Of a stretch of DNA of 64,000 bases, positions 38,671 to 52,600 are shown in pieces. The notes under the pieces are model-generated. The model was not told the origin of the DNA, searched no databases, and worked only from the letters and a program-made list of their open reading frames with translations. Numbering within the stretch: position 1 is the stretch's first letter; each line of letters starts with the position of its first letter. The DNA lies in assembly GCF_040807025.1 (NCBI RefSeq), contig NC_090947.1, positions 10,602,001 through 10,666,000 of the forward strand, in the 5' to 3' direction. The position numbers were made by a program, and so were the translations under genes. Origin of the DNA: Struthio camelus (Eukaryota > Chordata > Aves > Struthioniformes > Struthionidae).

Positions 38671-41600
38671 CTGTTAATACAGTAGTTTATATACTTCATT
38701 TTAAATATTTTCTGAATCACAAAGTAAATTTTCAATTCATAATTAAAAAAAAAATTTAATCAAATAATTGGTTACTGCTCCTAATCTAAAGACGTTCAGC
38801 AAACAATGGAACAGATGAGCAAAAACAAATGCCATTACAGCAGATTTCACCTATCCTAGTTTGAGCTGTCTGAAGACTGCTACAGCTCTTGGGACAGTCT
38901 AAGAAAGCCTCAAAAGTACTGTAAGTTGAAGCTAGCTATTTAAGGCTCCCAAAAGTTGTTGCAGTCAGAGAAAGTAAAACTGCAAACAGGTCATGGCCTT
39001 AAATGCAGGGCGATGGCATACGTTTGTAATTCCAAGCTTCAGCCTGTACAAGGGAGTTCCCTAGGACCACATTTTCCAACTTTATGCCAATTCTGTGAGA
39101 AAAGACCCGAGCATAGTGATTAAGTGAGCCTCAGTATTTTTAGATCTGCGTACTGTGGAGCTATTTACAATGCCCATATTTTGAATCACAGAACATGTTA
39201 TATCTAAAAATTAGCCAGCCTTGATAAAAGCAGTACTCTTTGTGTTAATTTCCTGTAAACTTTTGAGGTTTTTAAGACCAATTCAGAATGCTAGATTAAA
39301 TATCAATACTTAATTTGGAGACAAATACTTTAAATAATTTGTGAAAAATACTGGAATTTTTACTTTAACATACATTTCAAAAAATTCTAAACCATCCATA
39401 GATCATAGTCTTTCTGAGAAGCACTGAGATTTAACACAGAGCGTAATCCAAGATGAAATAAATACACCCTTAATCTGGATCCCATAAAAGTTCTTCCAAG
39501 AATGTATATTCTTCACTGATACAGGTCAGGTTTTAGATTTCATGCATCCAGATGACAACACTTTGGATGCAGTTTTTCTATAGAATTAAAATTAACACTC
39601 TCTCTTATCTTCGTTTCCTAAGTTTGAAGACTTTAATCACCTTAGATCCTATGTGACAAAAGACGCATGCTATTTATCTCATAGAGAAGACGGATTTTGG
39701 ATAAATGACAAATTTTCTGTTATGCCTATCCTGAATCTAATGAATTGTAACACAGAATGCTTATATGTTAAAGAAGGGAAGATTTTCCTTCTTGCAATAA
39801 CATCAGAATGTCTTGCACTGATGGTCAAACTGATAGTGCTAAGTTACCATCACTCTGTAACAGAACTCCGTGCTGAAATTAAGTAAAATATCTCAGTGGA
39901 GAAGACTGCTCATTTTATAAATGTTCCTCTGAATGTTACTGTTTTACCTCTCTGCTTACATTTGAAAGGTTTTTTCATCCAATTTTTGCTAACTTCACTT
40001 GTAAGTATACTAGGTGTATTAAAGTGACTTTGGGCTGCTTGCAGTTAGTCCTTCATGACTTAAGAAGGCAAAAGGAAAAAAGCATTATTTTTTGATGGAG
40101 CTCGTTTTTTCTGAGTCTGAATTATTTAAGAAAGCTGGATGCCTTCAAGCATGAATGTTTACATTCACATAGACCTAATTAGATAGAAACTTCCATGCCA
40201 GGAGACTTTCAAGTTGTATTTTTAAGCACAGCTCAGGGTAGTGATGCAGAGGAGCTGGATTCATCAGAAAGCACTTTATTTCCTTGTTTCCTTTTAATTC
40301 AAGACACAGATTTGAATGTAGGATGAAAAATGAACTGTTTTTTGAACTATGCTTAAATGACCGAAGATTAAATGATTAGCTTGCTTCTTTTTATGTTAAT
40401 AATCTTTGACACTGCTGATCACAAGGCTTTATTAATTTCTCATGGAAGCTAATAAAATTACAGGATCCTATTTCTACCTTCAAAAGAAATCTAAAATGGG
40501 AAAAAGCAATCACTAACTACAGAGAGTTGTATCTTGCACAGTGTTCCAATTCTGCCAGTATTCCTATTCTGTGCTCCTGTAAAATAGGAGATTATTTGCC
40601 TATATTGTCATGGCATTCAAATAAAGCAAAAGCAGTATTTGACTAAGAGTTTGGGATTAAAGCTACTGATCTGAGCTAGGAAACTGACTCTAGCACAGAG
40701 CCTTTACCACCTTTGCACTAACTGCACTGTATGATAAAATAATCTAAAGCTTATCTCCTACACTATTGTAAAGTTTGATTTTTTTCTTAAAATACCTTAT
40801 TTAAAAAAATAAGGTTGTCATACGAAAGCACACTTATAAGTAGATGCTAGAGAAGACCTGCTCAAAATATCTTCTGTAAAGGCCTGAGAATTCCTATTGA
40901 ATTACAGTATTCCTAAAGAAATACAGATGAAATCTGTAAACCTAGTTAATGAAAACAGCTCTTGCCTCTGTCCTTCATTTACGAAGGGAACAATGCAGTT
41001 CACCAATCTCCCCCTTGTATAAAAGCCTAAGTTATTGTATCTTTTTATCCCCAACTTTCTGAAGCCCATCACACTCTTTTGCAAAGTTAGTACAGGCTCC
41101 AACTTTAACTGCTTTTCAAGAATGTGCATTTGCCTGCCTAAACATGAAATACATCATGACTGCTAATATGGTAGGGGACATGCATAACGTTAGTGATTTT
41201 CTATTTTACCTTTTTCCACTCCTATTTTAGCCAGTCTATTCAAAGAATAAAAATGGGGTACTGTTCAGAGAAGGTACCTCACCACTATTCCAGGCATTAA
41301 TTTAAAAAGCCCTTCTTTCCTCTCCGCCATGCACTTACCATGACAAGGTGTCAGAGACTGTTTATAAGTTTCTTTGTAAGTATGATCCAGTTTTTGCTCT
41401 GCTATTTCAGCATCCAGTGTTTTAGCATGATCATTTTTTCCACAGAATTCAGAGTTTTTCAGGCTAGAGACGTTAACTGAAACGTTAAGGTAATCAACAA
41501 CTGGGAGCTCCACATGGGGAAGACCTTCCTGGAAAAATCTACCTGAACTTAATGGCATATTCTCAGAACAGTTTACAGGTAAGAATTTCAAAAATTCTGA

Positions 41601-44600
41601 TTTTTGAACTGTAGGCTTTAACTTGCTCTTAAAGGAACCTGTCTCAGGCGGGACTTTCTGGTTGTCCAAAATATTCTGCTTCCCCTGGTCAATATGCCCG
41701 AAAACCTTTTTTTCTGGTCTGATCTCAGTAAAATCAGAAATAAAGCTCCCTTTAGTCTTTACCTGATCATCAGGAGAATTAATAAGGTTAGGCTTTCTAT
41801 GTGCCCCTGATGAGGAATCTACCTCTTTCTTTAACGTGTCAGTATTGTTATCAACCACTTGCTTTGTGGAGGAACTAGCTTGCAGTGCATTCATAGCTTC
41901 ACCATTCTGAAAATCTAAAGCTCCTTGTATTTGCTGCATTTTAGCTATTTTATTTCCATGGATAACATCTGTGTGCAATACATTTTTATTTTTTAACCCT
42001 TCATTTCTAAGCAGTGTGAATTGCCTAAGGTTTTCTGTTGGTATTATACACGCTTTCCGGCTAGCTTTTGCCAATGTACGTTTTAATCTGCCTGGTGAAA
42101 CTTTATTACTCCTTCGGTCTATTTTCTGAATAATTTTATGAACACTGTCACTTTCAGTTTCTCCACTTTGTCTGTGACTACTTTTTCGGTTGTATTTATT
42201 CTTTATAATATTCTTCTGCTCTTTTCTCTTCCACTCATGTTGGCTTATCTCTGTTTGAGACTTTTTTGAACCATATTCTCTATACTGTCCATTTTCCTCT
42301 CTAAAATGTTTTGTTGCCTTCTTTTTAGAAGGGTTCTGAAAGGCTTTCCTGTTCATTTCTGGGTTGATATGTTTCTCATTTGTATGTAGAAAGTCCTGCT
42401 GTAAAGACAATGCATTAGAGGTGTTATCCTTGAATGGAAAACTTTCAGCACAATACATTTCAGGTGGGATCTTATTATTAGGTGAGTTAGAGTCTGCTTC
42501 TTGTATTTTGTTTTCCATATCTTCAGACCTTTCTGGACAAGTGTCTTGATTTGTCTCCTGTTCTTGTTTCCTTGGACTCACTAGGTTAACCAGGTATGTC
42601 CTCCTAGTATCTTTAGCTTTACTTGGACAATCCTGTGCTTGATAATATTTGCTGGTATTCTTTAAACTCTGTTTCTCTAAAGAATTCCCTGTAGGTAGCT
42701 GTTCTGTCTGGTTTTGGAACATTTGAGTTGCCAAGTCGTTAGTTTTTGAATCTGTACTACTGTTAGCCTTAGAGCAAGTTTCTTCTGCATAAAAATCTGA
42801 ACTTACTTTAGGCTTGCTTTTAGTTTTCTCCTTAGAATATTTTACTCTTCTGAAATTTGCTGATGTTTCACCAGAATTGGCATTACTATTTTTATTTTGG
42901 TGCAGTTTATCTTTTGATGTAACTGTGAGTAGTTCACCTACATCACTAGCAGTCAACTCCATATCGGCATCATAAACAGTTTCTTCAGGTTTAATCTTGT
43001 CCACAGAAATCTTAAAATCTATGTTACATTCACTGCTAAGCTGAAGAGGTGAAGGAATACTGTGAGACAAGTCACTGGATCTTGCGTGACAGCTCATGTC
43101 ATTGGTGTTGCTGCTGCTATTAATACCACAATGAAGCAGACTATTTGAGCTGCATTTTTTATCAAAATCCTTTATATTATGTTGAGTTTTTGACTTATCA
43201 TGTGCTGTATGTTTCTTTCTTTCAGTTACGTTTCCACAGAATGGCAATGAACTACCAGTATACTGTTTTGTAAGCTCCTCGGACTGTCTCTGATATTGTG
43301 CATTATTGACATGAGTCAGGAAGACACTGTTGCACTTTAGTTCTGTACGTAACTGATTTTCTGCAAGCAAAGAGAGAAATTTCATCAGCTTGAGAAAAAA
43401 AAAAAAAGAATAGAGTACAGCTATCAGAATAAGACTGATTACCGAAGACTGGTCCAGAAGCATAGAAAAGGTCAAGCTGCATTTTTCTAATCAATGCTCA
43501 TTTTCAATGGTTGGTCATAAAAATCAGTTAATTAAAGCTAATTTTGCATTTTAACAAAGTGGGACTTTTGCAGTTAAGTATAAGTAAAAAATCGGCTGTT
43601 TCTATGACTGCATAAGTTATTATTTGGTTGCTATCTTAGCTTTATTTAGTTCATGTTAGCTTTGTTATGATTTCAGCTGTTTTTTTCCAATGAACGTTAC
43701 TCTACAAACGATTGTCAGAACACCTATATTTATGGGTTAAGCATTCTATTTTTGATTAAATTAAAATAATTTGTTACAGTTTGAATATTATATATTATAT
43801 ACTGCACATCAAGTAATTAATTACTAAGTACTATCTCAGCGATCTCTGGAAAAAAAAAAAAAATCACCCGTACAGAAATATATCATACCTTTTAAAAATG
43901 TATTTGTGTCAACAGTTGCTTCCACCTGGTCTATTTCATTTGACTTTTGATTATTTTTATCAGAAGGCAATGATAATGCAAACCTGAGTTTATCTGAGTG
44001 TACTTCCTTTGACAAAATAGTGGTACTTTTACAAGAATTTAGTACTTCACATACAGATGGGCTATCCTGCTGTTTTGCATTAGATGGTGCAGTTAAAGGA
44101 AGCTTCACTGGCAGTTCCAGAGATCTGAAAAGAGGATATTTTACTGTGAAGGTTTTATTACATGTTATGCCGTAATATTCACTCATTCAACCCTTAGTAA
44201 TATATAAAAGCACAAAACAAGAACTTAAGTATGAAACGTGCTTTACTTCTGCCTCTATCTTAGGGTAAAATGTATTTTTTCTGATAGAGTATCCTGCTTT
44301 GTGCTCACGAGCTTCCATGAAGAAATAAATTATTCAATCAGAAGATTTGTCTACCAATATCTTGCTCGTAATTCCAAGTCACAAATAGGTAACTTCTGAA
44401 CTGGACAGAAAATTTTTTCTCATTACTTCAAATACATTAGAACAAAACGTACAACGTTAGTTGTAAAAAATAAAGATCTACAAACACATAGCAACTTCCA
44501 CATTTAATACAACCACCTACCTAGCTGATAGATATGTACTCCTGAATTGGTTGTCACTACAGCTGCTTGGACCATCTGACAGGGGAAGAGAACTCTGAAG

Positions 44601-47600
44601 GTTCTTTCAAAAAAGAACAGTGGGGAAGTAGAAAGATTTGAATTTCTCCTAAGTTTTAAGCATTAGAAATATCCCCTAAAAAATAAAATAATGGGCAAAA
44701 ACAGCAGTACGGATCAACGTTGCGCGATATTTTATGGTTCACTGAATAATTATAACTTTTCCGGATAAGATACATATTATTAGGAAATACATTCCTTCAA
44801 ACATACACAATAGCTTTGAAGAAAAATATCTTGTAGCAAAATTTATCAAAACTGGTAATTAGTTTCATCCCAAAGCACTGTATAGTTTTTCCATGCAGAT
44901 ATAATTAATGCAACACCGAACTACATTATGTATACAGAAGCACAGAGCAACACTAAACATCAGACAGTAAAAATCATGTTTTGTTAAAACTACACAGGCA
45001 TCTAATAAAGCAGGAGATAAATCACTTAACTATAATTTTGCCATGACACAAGGACTAACATGGACTACGTTTTCTGGTAAAGTTTCCATGCATGAGATAT
45101 TGATTCCTGCAGCATAGCTCACTCTAGCATTAAGCAGGGAGAGCATATTAGCTCATTGGTGAAGAATGCCACCTACCTGCATGTTATTTTTCATGACATG
45201 ACTTCATCAGGTTTAACTGACACATAACTTTTAGATTCTTTGCAAATAAGATCAAACCATAAGGGATTTTTTTGCATACAACAGCAAAATTTCCATTGAC
45301 TTCATTGTACTAGGATTTCACCCCAAATTTTAAATAATTGAGATAAATGTTTTAAAATGCATAACCGATTTCAACACTCCCGTCATTCAGATACTTTGAA
45401 AATATTACCCTGGGAAAAGAGTTAAATATTGTAATAGTTCAAAAAACATCACCTTACCTGAGAAAGACTGCTTATTTCTATTGCCGTTAAGAGGTTATTA
45501 CTCAAAAAAGCTTCTATTTCTATAAGAGTTTTATTCTGTATGTTAAAAAAAAAAATAAAACAAAATCTCTTTAAATGGCTACCGGCTTATTTAAAAAGAG
45601 ATGACATAAAAGTGACTATATGTTGCAATTTTTCACACTCAACTGAAAGCCAAACTAATTTTTAATACCACTGCAGTACTGATAAATATAAAGGTAAAAA
45701 TGACACTATTAACATAGCCACAGATGGACAGATGCATCAACGGACAAAACAGTAAGCACAAAATAACCCTATGGAAGAAAAACCAAATGCGAACAACGAT
45801 TTGCTATGAGATAGCATAACTTCACATAACTTCACAAATTTCCCTCAGAGATGTTTAAACCAACATTTTAAGAAGCAATATTACACTTTTAGAAAAAAAT
45901 TAAAGCTTGGTTTAGCTGTTCTAACTTTAAATGATATTATTCACACCATACCAAACAGTTTAGTTTTTGACGAAGCAAAATATTATGAAACTGCAGCTCT
46001 TCCACTTCTTTCTGAAGAAAAATCTTCTCATTCTTTAGCTTCCGAGAATTTTCTTTCTCTACACTCAAAGCCAGAGCTAATGCTTTATTATTTTGTTTTA
46101 AAGACACTTTAAAAATAGATGAGTTATCTAAAGGAGACAAAAATAATACCATTTGATTTTCAAAGCTTCAATTCCAGACTCTTTGTATGAACAACACTAT
46201 ACAACTTTTCTATCAATATATTTTGGTGGAACAGTACCAAAGCCTAACACTTTTAATATAAAACTGTTTCTAGTTGCTTATCATTCAGAAGATTACTCTG
46301 TCAGCTGCAAATTAAAGTTTGTTTCATGCATGGATTCTGCTATAGTCTGGATTTCTAAAATAAGGATATTTAAAGAAGAAAGCATTTTAAAAATGGATAA
46401 TTTTACAAGTATGAAAAACATATCTAGCTTTCTTAAAAAAAAAAAAAAAAAAGTATTTTTACAGTGAAATAGTCCAAATAATTTGGGCAAAAATGTGAGA
46501 TTCGCCAAGAGAAAGAAAGAAACTTTAATTCAGAAATACACCCTCCACTGTCCTAACAAAAACCTGCCTACTCACATCTTTTACAGAACCTTTTAGGAAC
46601 TTTTTTTATTATTATTATTTTTCCAGTGACACTGCATATTACCAAGATGCTGCTGGATTTTTTGCCTCGCGTTCATGCTACACAGAGCTAACGCTAACTC
46701 CAAGTAGGGACAGGACAGGCAAGACTAACCATGCTCTGACCACACCCTATACAGTACCGAAAGGTGCAAGGTAGTGAGATCTACTCTAAATACATTTATT
46801 CTTTGCCTTATGCTATTCTGTGACCTATAATTCTAAATTTGCAAAACTTCATGCTTTGAGAAGCAGGCAACAACAGTGGAACCTTGTTAATTCAAACATT
46901 CTGCTTTGAAATTACTGTTCAGATCAGTGAATTATTTCTATTACTGCAATGTGGAGATTTCTAAAGGAAGTTAGTATTCTTCACCTATACTGTTAATTAT
47001 TTTTCACTGAAAATCACTATTTTTGACATAAAAACACAGTAAATTCAAATATGCATACTAACAACAATTATTGCTGCACCAGTCACAGGAAGAGAACCAG
47101 AAGTGAACACGCAATTAATCACGTTGCTTGAATTAGGGAATTCTGAAGTAGTGGGGTTCCACTACATCCATAGTTTCCCTGCATTTTGCAGAAGAGGATC
47201 TAAGAAATTTCGTACTGTTTTTGTTAGAATCAGAAACAACACCACAACGACTATCACGAAAAACCTATGTTTGAACTGAAACCTGACTTACCGGGGGAAA
47301 AAGGTACATTCTGGCAAACGAATGAATCAGCAGATAAATATTTGTCATTTTTCTTGATTCAGTAAATAGCTCCATCAATAATTCTATTTAAATCTCATTT
47401 TGCAAATAGGAACACTAGATATTATATTATAGCAAATATATTTTAAAAGGTCACTAATTTACTAATTTTGATTCCACAGTTTTTAGATGTCTAGATACAT
47501 AAGACACGGATGCACCTGAGTATACTCTTTTTTTGGCCATGCCAAAGAGCAAGCACCGAAAATATACAAAGACTTAGATAATAATCAACTCATGATCATG

Positions 47601-47909
47601 TGTTTTAACCTTCAGGCTATCCTAAAATTCTCAACATACTACATTAATATTTTTAGACTAGGCAGCAATTCAGCAAATCATTTTAAATAGCTTACTATTC
47701 CTTTTGAATTCATATACTCTGCAAGAACAGTAAATGGCTTCAGTTTTACTTTAACAGGACTTACTTATTAATTTAGTTTTGATTTTAGATGCTAGAGAAG
47801 TGTTCACTTTTGCAGCTTGTAATGTTCTATCCCTCTTCTTCATACGTCCTTTAACAGGATCGATGGTTAAAATGGTAGACACTTTAGCAGTTGCTTGTTT
47901 ATCCATCAT
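36742..47909 (-). CDS. SGO2: SGO2, shugoshin 2, eight coding exons
   Basis: Centromeric protector of cohesin: shugoshins recruit PP2A-B56 and shield cohesin from separase, with SGO2 most important in meiosis. Coding exons: 47909-47765, 46127-45952, 45535-45458, 44594-44521, 44124-43889, 43360-41339, 38670-38523, 36847-36742; every junction is phase-consistent, giving 994 codons plus TGA, somewhat shorter than human SGO2 (about 1,265). The N-terminal coiled coil and the C-terminal [18 protein letters not shown] motif identify the family, and the position between AOX and KCTD18 identifies the orthologue. The first ATG (MMDKQ) lies 10 nt inside its exon, so the upstream exon is noncoding. Confidence 0.93.
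38671..41338 (-). other. SGO2 intron 6
   Basis: 2.7 kb of AT-rich intron between the large central exon and the penultimate coding exon. The flanking phases (1 and 1) fit directly, so no missing exon is required. No RNA gene or repeat was recognised. Confidence 0.6.
41339..43360 (-). CDS. SGO2: SGO2 large central exon (2,022 nt)
   Basis: A single 673-codon exon, open throughout, starting [12 protein letters not shown] and ending LTPCHG at the strong donor catg|gtaagtgc (41338). It is rich in Lys, Ser, Asn and Gln with no globular domain visible, as in other vertebrate SGO2 proteins, whose middle is long, disordered and fast evolving. The frame also stays open past the donor to a TGA at 41265, so intron retention would give a protein lacking the C-terminal motif. 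Confidence 0.93.
43889..44594 (-). CDS. SGO2: SGO2 exons 4 and 5
   Basis: Exon 44594-44521 encodes [17 protein letters not shown] and ends GCT AG|gtagg. Exon 44124-43889 continues [20 protein letters not shown] and ends TFLK with a split Glu codon. Together they join the coiled coil to the large central exon. The sequence is polar and Ser-rich, probably disordered. Confidence 0.88.
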
Positions 47910-47919
47910 CAAAATGAAC
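45458..47919 (-). CDS. SGO2: SGO2 N-terminal exons: start and coiled coil
   Basis: Exon 47919-47765 begins after a catacag acceptor, carries 10 nt of 5' UTR and the tandem ATGATG, and ends [11 protein letters not shown] plus a split Asn. Exon 46127-45952 continues [20 protein letters not shown], then [20 protein letters not shown], the parallel coiled coil that dimerises shugoshin and binds PP2A-B56. Exon 45535-45458 adds [20 protein letters not shown]. The introns between contain no further open segment in phase. Confidence 0.9.
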
Positions 47920-48879
47920 CTGTATGTTGTCAAGAGGAATGTCCAAATAATACAACATGTTTTTGCTCACACTTTTTTTTTTTTAAATTGCATCTTTCTC
48001 ATCAGGATTTATTATCTCTAGAATGGAAAGAATGGCTGCAGTCTTCAAAGATGTCTGCTCTTAGCTAAAATGGAACCCGAGTTCAACAAGTTCAAACAGG
48101 TTAATGATTTGTTCCCTGAGATTTTCAAGTTCATGTTATCACAGAGACTGGCTAAATACATAGCTAAATAAACATGAAGACTGCAACTATCCAAATTTAC
48201 ACTTAAAAGCAAAAAAAGGTTCTATGACTTCATAATGTAACCAAATCACTTTTGGCTTTGCCAATACAAATTTTACAAGTTAAACTTTTAAATAAATAGA
48301 ACTAATTTATTCCTAACTCCAGAATCCAAAAATTATGTTTTATTCCTCCTAAAACTGGTTTAAAATTTAAAAACACTAACGCATTCTTTGTTTTGTTTCT
48401 GTAAGTAATGCTTTTTGGTTTCTCAGTTCATGAAGTCTCGTTGGAGCACTTTCAAATTTCTCTCTGCAACACGATCATTAGAATTAAAAAAAGAAAGCTG
48501 AGACACTCACATATTCACACAACATCAGGATATAAAATTTTATGAAAAAAACACAAACTTTGTCAGACTTGTTTTAAAGTAACAACAGTTACAACATTGA
48601 TCTTAATCTTAAAATAACTTATGTTCGAGGTTTTACTGAGATTGGTGGACTGGGTCGGAGATCATTTTTTACCATAATACTGAAAAAGGCAGCAGGAAAA
48701 TGAAAATAAGAAAATCCGCAAACCGTTCTCCAAATGACATTTTAAAGAAAGTACTGCACTATCCTCCCCGCAACTATATGGGACTGGGCATCAACAGGTG
48801 TACCCTAAACCCCTCACATCAGGGGCAGGACAAGGTGGAGAGACAGGCGTGTATGTAAACCTGAAGCACTGAGGGGGCA

Positions 48880-49310
48880 AGAATGAGGACCTGAGTCCTC
48901 CCTGCAACCGAGATCGGTCCCCAGGGACAAGGGGAGAAGGGACCAAGGTCCCAGCAAACCACTTCCAGGAGGCAGGTCTCCCAGCGCCACCTGGCACCCC
49001 GAAGGGCACAGCTACTCCGAGCGAAGGGCCTGCCGGGGGCAGGCAGCCCGCCCGCGTCTCCGCGGCCGAGAGGCAGCCCGCCGGCTCCCGCCTCGCCTCA
49101 GGGGCCACCAACGGCTCCCGGGCTCCAACGGCCGCTCGGAGGCAGCCGTTGGGCCACGCCCCTCGCGCGCCTCACCAACCGCCGCGAGGCGGGAGCGGCT
49201 CGCGGCGCTGCCCGAGGGCGGCCGGCAAGGGAGGGGGCAGCGGCGCAGCGCGCAGGCCCCTGCCGCGGGCACCAGCCGCGCTGCCGCCCTGAGCACCGAC
49301 GCTGACCCGT
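48880..49310 (-). promoter_or_regulatory. CpG island, probable SGO2 promoter and noncoding exon 1
   Basis: About 430 bp of GC- and CpG-rich sequence in an AT-rich surround, 1 kb upstream of the first SGO2 coding exon. A donor-like GGTTG|GTGAGG at 49175 on the minus strand could end a noncoding first exon spliced to the acceptor at 47920. Long open frames here on the minus strand are composition artefacts. Confidence 0.6.
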
Positions 49311-49569
49311 AATTTGCAGGGTTTTTTTTAAACCTGCACGAGATGAACAGAACCATCTATCGCCCCAGAAACACGCTCCCGATTTATCCCGTATTGCCAC
49401 CTTCGGCTAAACGTCACTTCTCCATTAATTTGTTATTACCGTACAATGGGACGATGTTTAAACTGAACAGAAACAATCCTTGTCTGACAGTTAACCATGT
49501 AACACCGGAGAGACGGTGATCGTAACCCTGCAAATCGGCCGTTATGGGCACCCCCCTGCACCTTTCACA

Positions 49570-49632
49570 TACTCACACACACACACATATATATATAATA
49601 TACACACACATATACACACACACACACACACA
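49570..49632. repeat. CA/TA microsatellite
   Basis: Alternating purine-pyrimidine tract: (CA)n, then (TA)n, then interrupted (CA)n, about 60 bp. Confidence 0.9.
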
Positions 49633-52600
49633 TATAGAGTTACTTGGAACGAAATCACTGGTTGACATCTGAATAAAACCCTGTATGAAAACAGGAGAAG
49701 TTGAGAAACTTGCCGCACGAACAGTAGCACTTCGTACGTGGCACTCCAAATGTAAAATACGTAGCTAGGCCTTAAGAGTTTGATACAAACCTGTCCCCTA
49801 TCTCCAGTGGGATATATACTGCAACCAACATCCATTGCTGTAACTTTTTTGGCATTCTGCTAAGGAAACAGGAAAGCCACTGTGGTACTTTTGTTAAGAA
49901 CATGCAAATATTTAATAGGAAACATAGTACCCAAACCATAAAAGCAACAAAAAAGAACAATATTTCACATTACCCTCCCTTGTATTATCCTTCTTTTTAA
50001 AGGAGGAAGAGAGGATTTAGGCAACAAATGATATTGCATTTAACTAGGGAACAAAGTTTCATTGATTGCCTCAGAAATATATTTATTTTTGTATATTTAA
50101 TGAGTTGCAGAATGTGAGATCTGTTTTGCAACTTCAGTTATGTAAAGAAATTCTTGGAATAAGAAGCTTCACTCATATTCCTATAGAATTAACTATATCT
50201 ATATTGTGCTTTGAAGACTAATTTTAGCAAGAGCGCTGGAAATCAATCTGTTTCCTGAGAACACGGGGACTTCTGCTGCATGTAATCTGTAATTTTTTTC
50301 TTAGTGCATGATTTTACTCTGAAAAAATATGTACAGAACTGAACTTACATTTTCTGTGTGTATATCCCATAATGCGCTTTTGTGGCATCTGTAATAAAAA
50401 TGCTCCTTTAAACTGACAACTTTGCAAATTCACTCTTCAGTAGGAAAGACATTCTGGATTATTTCCCACAGTGCTTCCAATGAAGACTTTTAAGGCTGCA
50501 TTTGAAGATATTTGAAGAGATATAACACGGAAGAAACTGCTTAAATTACAAAGAAGTAATCTGAGTGAAGCCTCTGATTTACATCCTTGCTGAGATGCAT
50601 CTTTGTGATAAACGCTTGAGATGAGTCAAAAACAAAATAGAAGTTTCTCTACTTCGCAAGACTGTTTAAACACCAACCACCACAAAGACTCAAGTTAACA
50701 AATAAATATTAACTATAAATAATTAACATTAGCCCTGGTACACTGTGAGGAATAGAGTTGGGAAGCTGTCAGACATTTTGAGGAAGAACTGAAGAACAAC
50801 GGGGATGACTCTGCCTTTACGTTCTTACGCCTCTGTGTGGGAACTATGACGACGTTTGCTCCCATTTGCCGGCCAAAATAATCTTATTTTACATGAATGC
50901 AGCACGTGTATATGTATTTCCCAGGGGTGACTGCTAAAAGAGTTTTCTCACTGATGTTCTTTTGGGAGAAAATTTATAAATTTTTCAATAATTCCCCCAA
51001 ATGATCAAATCATCTCTGGATGTCAGTTATTTTTACATAGCATATAACAAATGTTATTATTTGGTAAGTTCTCTGCATTTGATTTGATAGCATACAACAT
51101 AATTTTAATATCAATAAATGAAAAGTTGAAAAGCACATCCAATGAGACTAAACAGGCAAAATTCCAACCCATCACAGCTTTTTTTTTTTTTTTTGTCCAA
51201 AATGTTAGTCTAGATCATGAGATCAACAATTTTACACACCTACATTAGTGTTTCCTGCAACAGGAGAGGTTTTGGGTTATTTGGCTTTCTATTTAAGACG
51301 TTCCTTTAGATTGAAAGGAGAAATCCATGCAATTCCTTAGCAGTGGAAAGCTGAAGTTCTTCTTGGCTGATCTTTAGCTATTAGCAATAGAGGAAACGAT
51401 AAACACTCTGGGAGCAGTACAGATAGTCATCACGACATTTATTACAACAATAGGACAATGAGAAATTTACAAACAATACATTATAGCAAGTAATGTATGC
51501 TTCCTGCATATATACAGACTCATAAAGGTAGGAGTGTCTGAGGTTAGAAGAGCAATCCCACTTTGTTTAGTTTTGGTAATACTAGGATTGGGAAATGCAA
51601 GGAATTATTTTAACCTAATAAAATGTTTTTCTCCAAATTTGCTCTTAGCCTGAAAGCATAGCCTTTGTTCTGCAACTCTCACTTCATATGCACTTTCTTT
51701 CACTAGTTATATGAGCCTCATCCTATCATTAGTTCAAGTGGACATATTAATTATTAAATTTGGTAATAATTACCAAGGATTAGAGTTCCTTTCTAGTAAA
51801 CAGTTTTGTACATATCTTAAGAAAAAAAAGTTTGTTTGTTTGTTTTTTTTAAGATTCACGCAGATGTGCAAGATTGAAATAAAAAACAGCACAGATTTTC
51901 TTGCAGTGGTGGTCTAAAAGGTGCTGTTTATTCATAATAACTTTTATTTACGTTCTGTAATGCAGCAGTCATCACGAAAAATCTTACCTTTTGATGTGCT
52001 AGCATTACAATAATCTATAAAGCAAAACAAGGGAATGCCACAATAAATACCAGTGGCATAAAAATATTTGACAAAATATATCTATATGAACTTACTATTT
52101 TGTATTAGCTGCTGCAAATAGCATCTGAAGAGTCTTTCTTTCCTGCTTTTTCTTAATTTCCACGTGATATATAACAGTTTCTCAGCATGGCCCTGAAGTT
52201 GCAAAACCCTATGCTGCTATGGGAGCCCTTTAAAAAAAATCAAGATTTAATCTAGCATACCTTTCCCATTAAATTTCCCATCACAAAGCAACTTCGGAAG
52301 AGAATGTAGCCACTGTAAGACTACGGCTGTTCCACATTTTGCAAATAAAAGAGCAATTAACCTCATGTAAGCGTAAGAATAACAATGAAGCCAGTCAAAT
52401 AAATATAACTTACCTCCCTATTCTTTCCAGAAGGCAGTACGCTTTCCTCTAGATCCAATCAAGTTTTCATTCCCTCCAGTTTTAGAGTGGATAATTTGCT
52501 TCCACTTAATGTTTAAGTCACTACTGCTGACAATAAGCTCAAAACAAAGTATCGTGTTTCCACAGGGGGTCATACTTCCCTTTAAACTCTGCTGAGGAAC

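Noticed and set aside
48385..48466. Minus-strand segment after a gttgcag acceptor reading EKFESAPTRLHELRNQ and further, ending in TAG
   Set aside because: No donor follows and there is no phase link to the SGO2 exon at 47,919; 30 open codons are not enough evidence for an exon.
48791..49400. Overlapping minus-strand open frames rich in Arg, Ala and Pro
   Set aside because: CpG-island composition artefacts at the SGO2 promoter.
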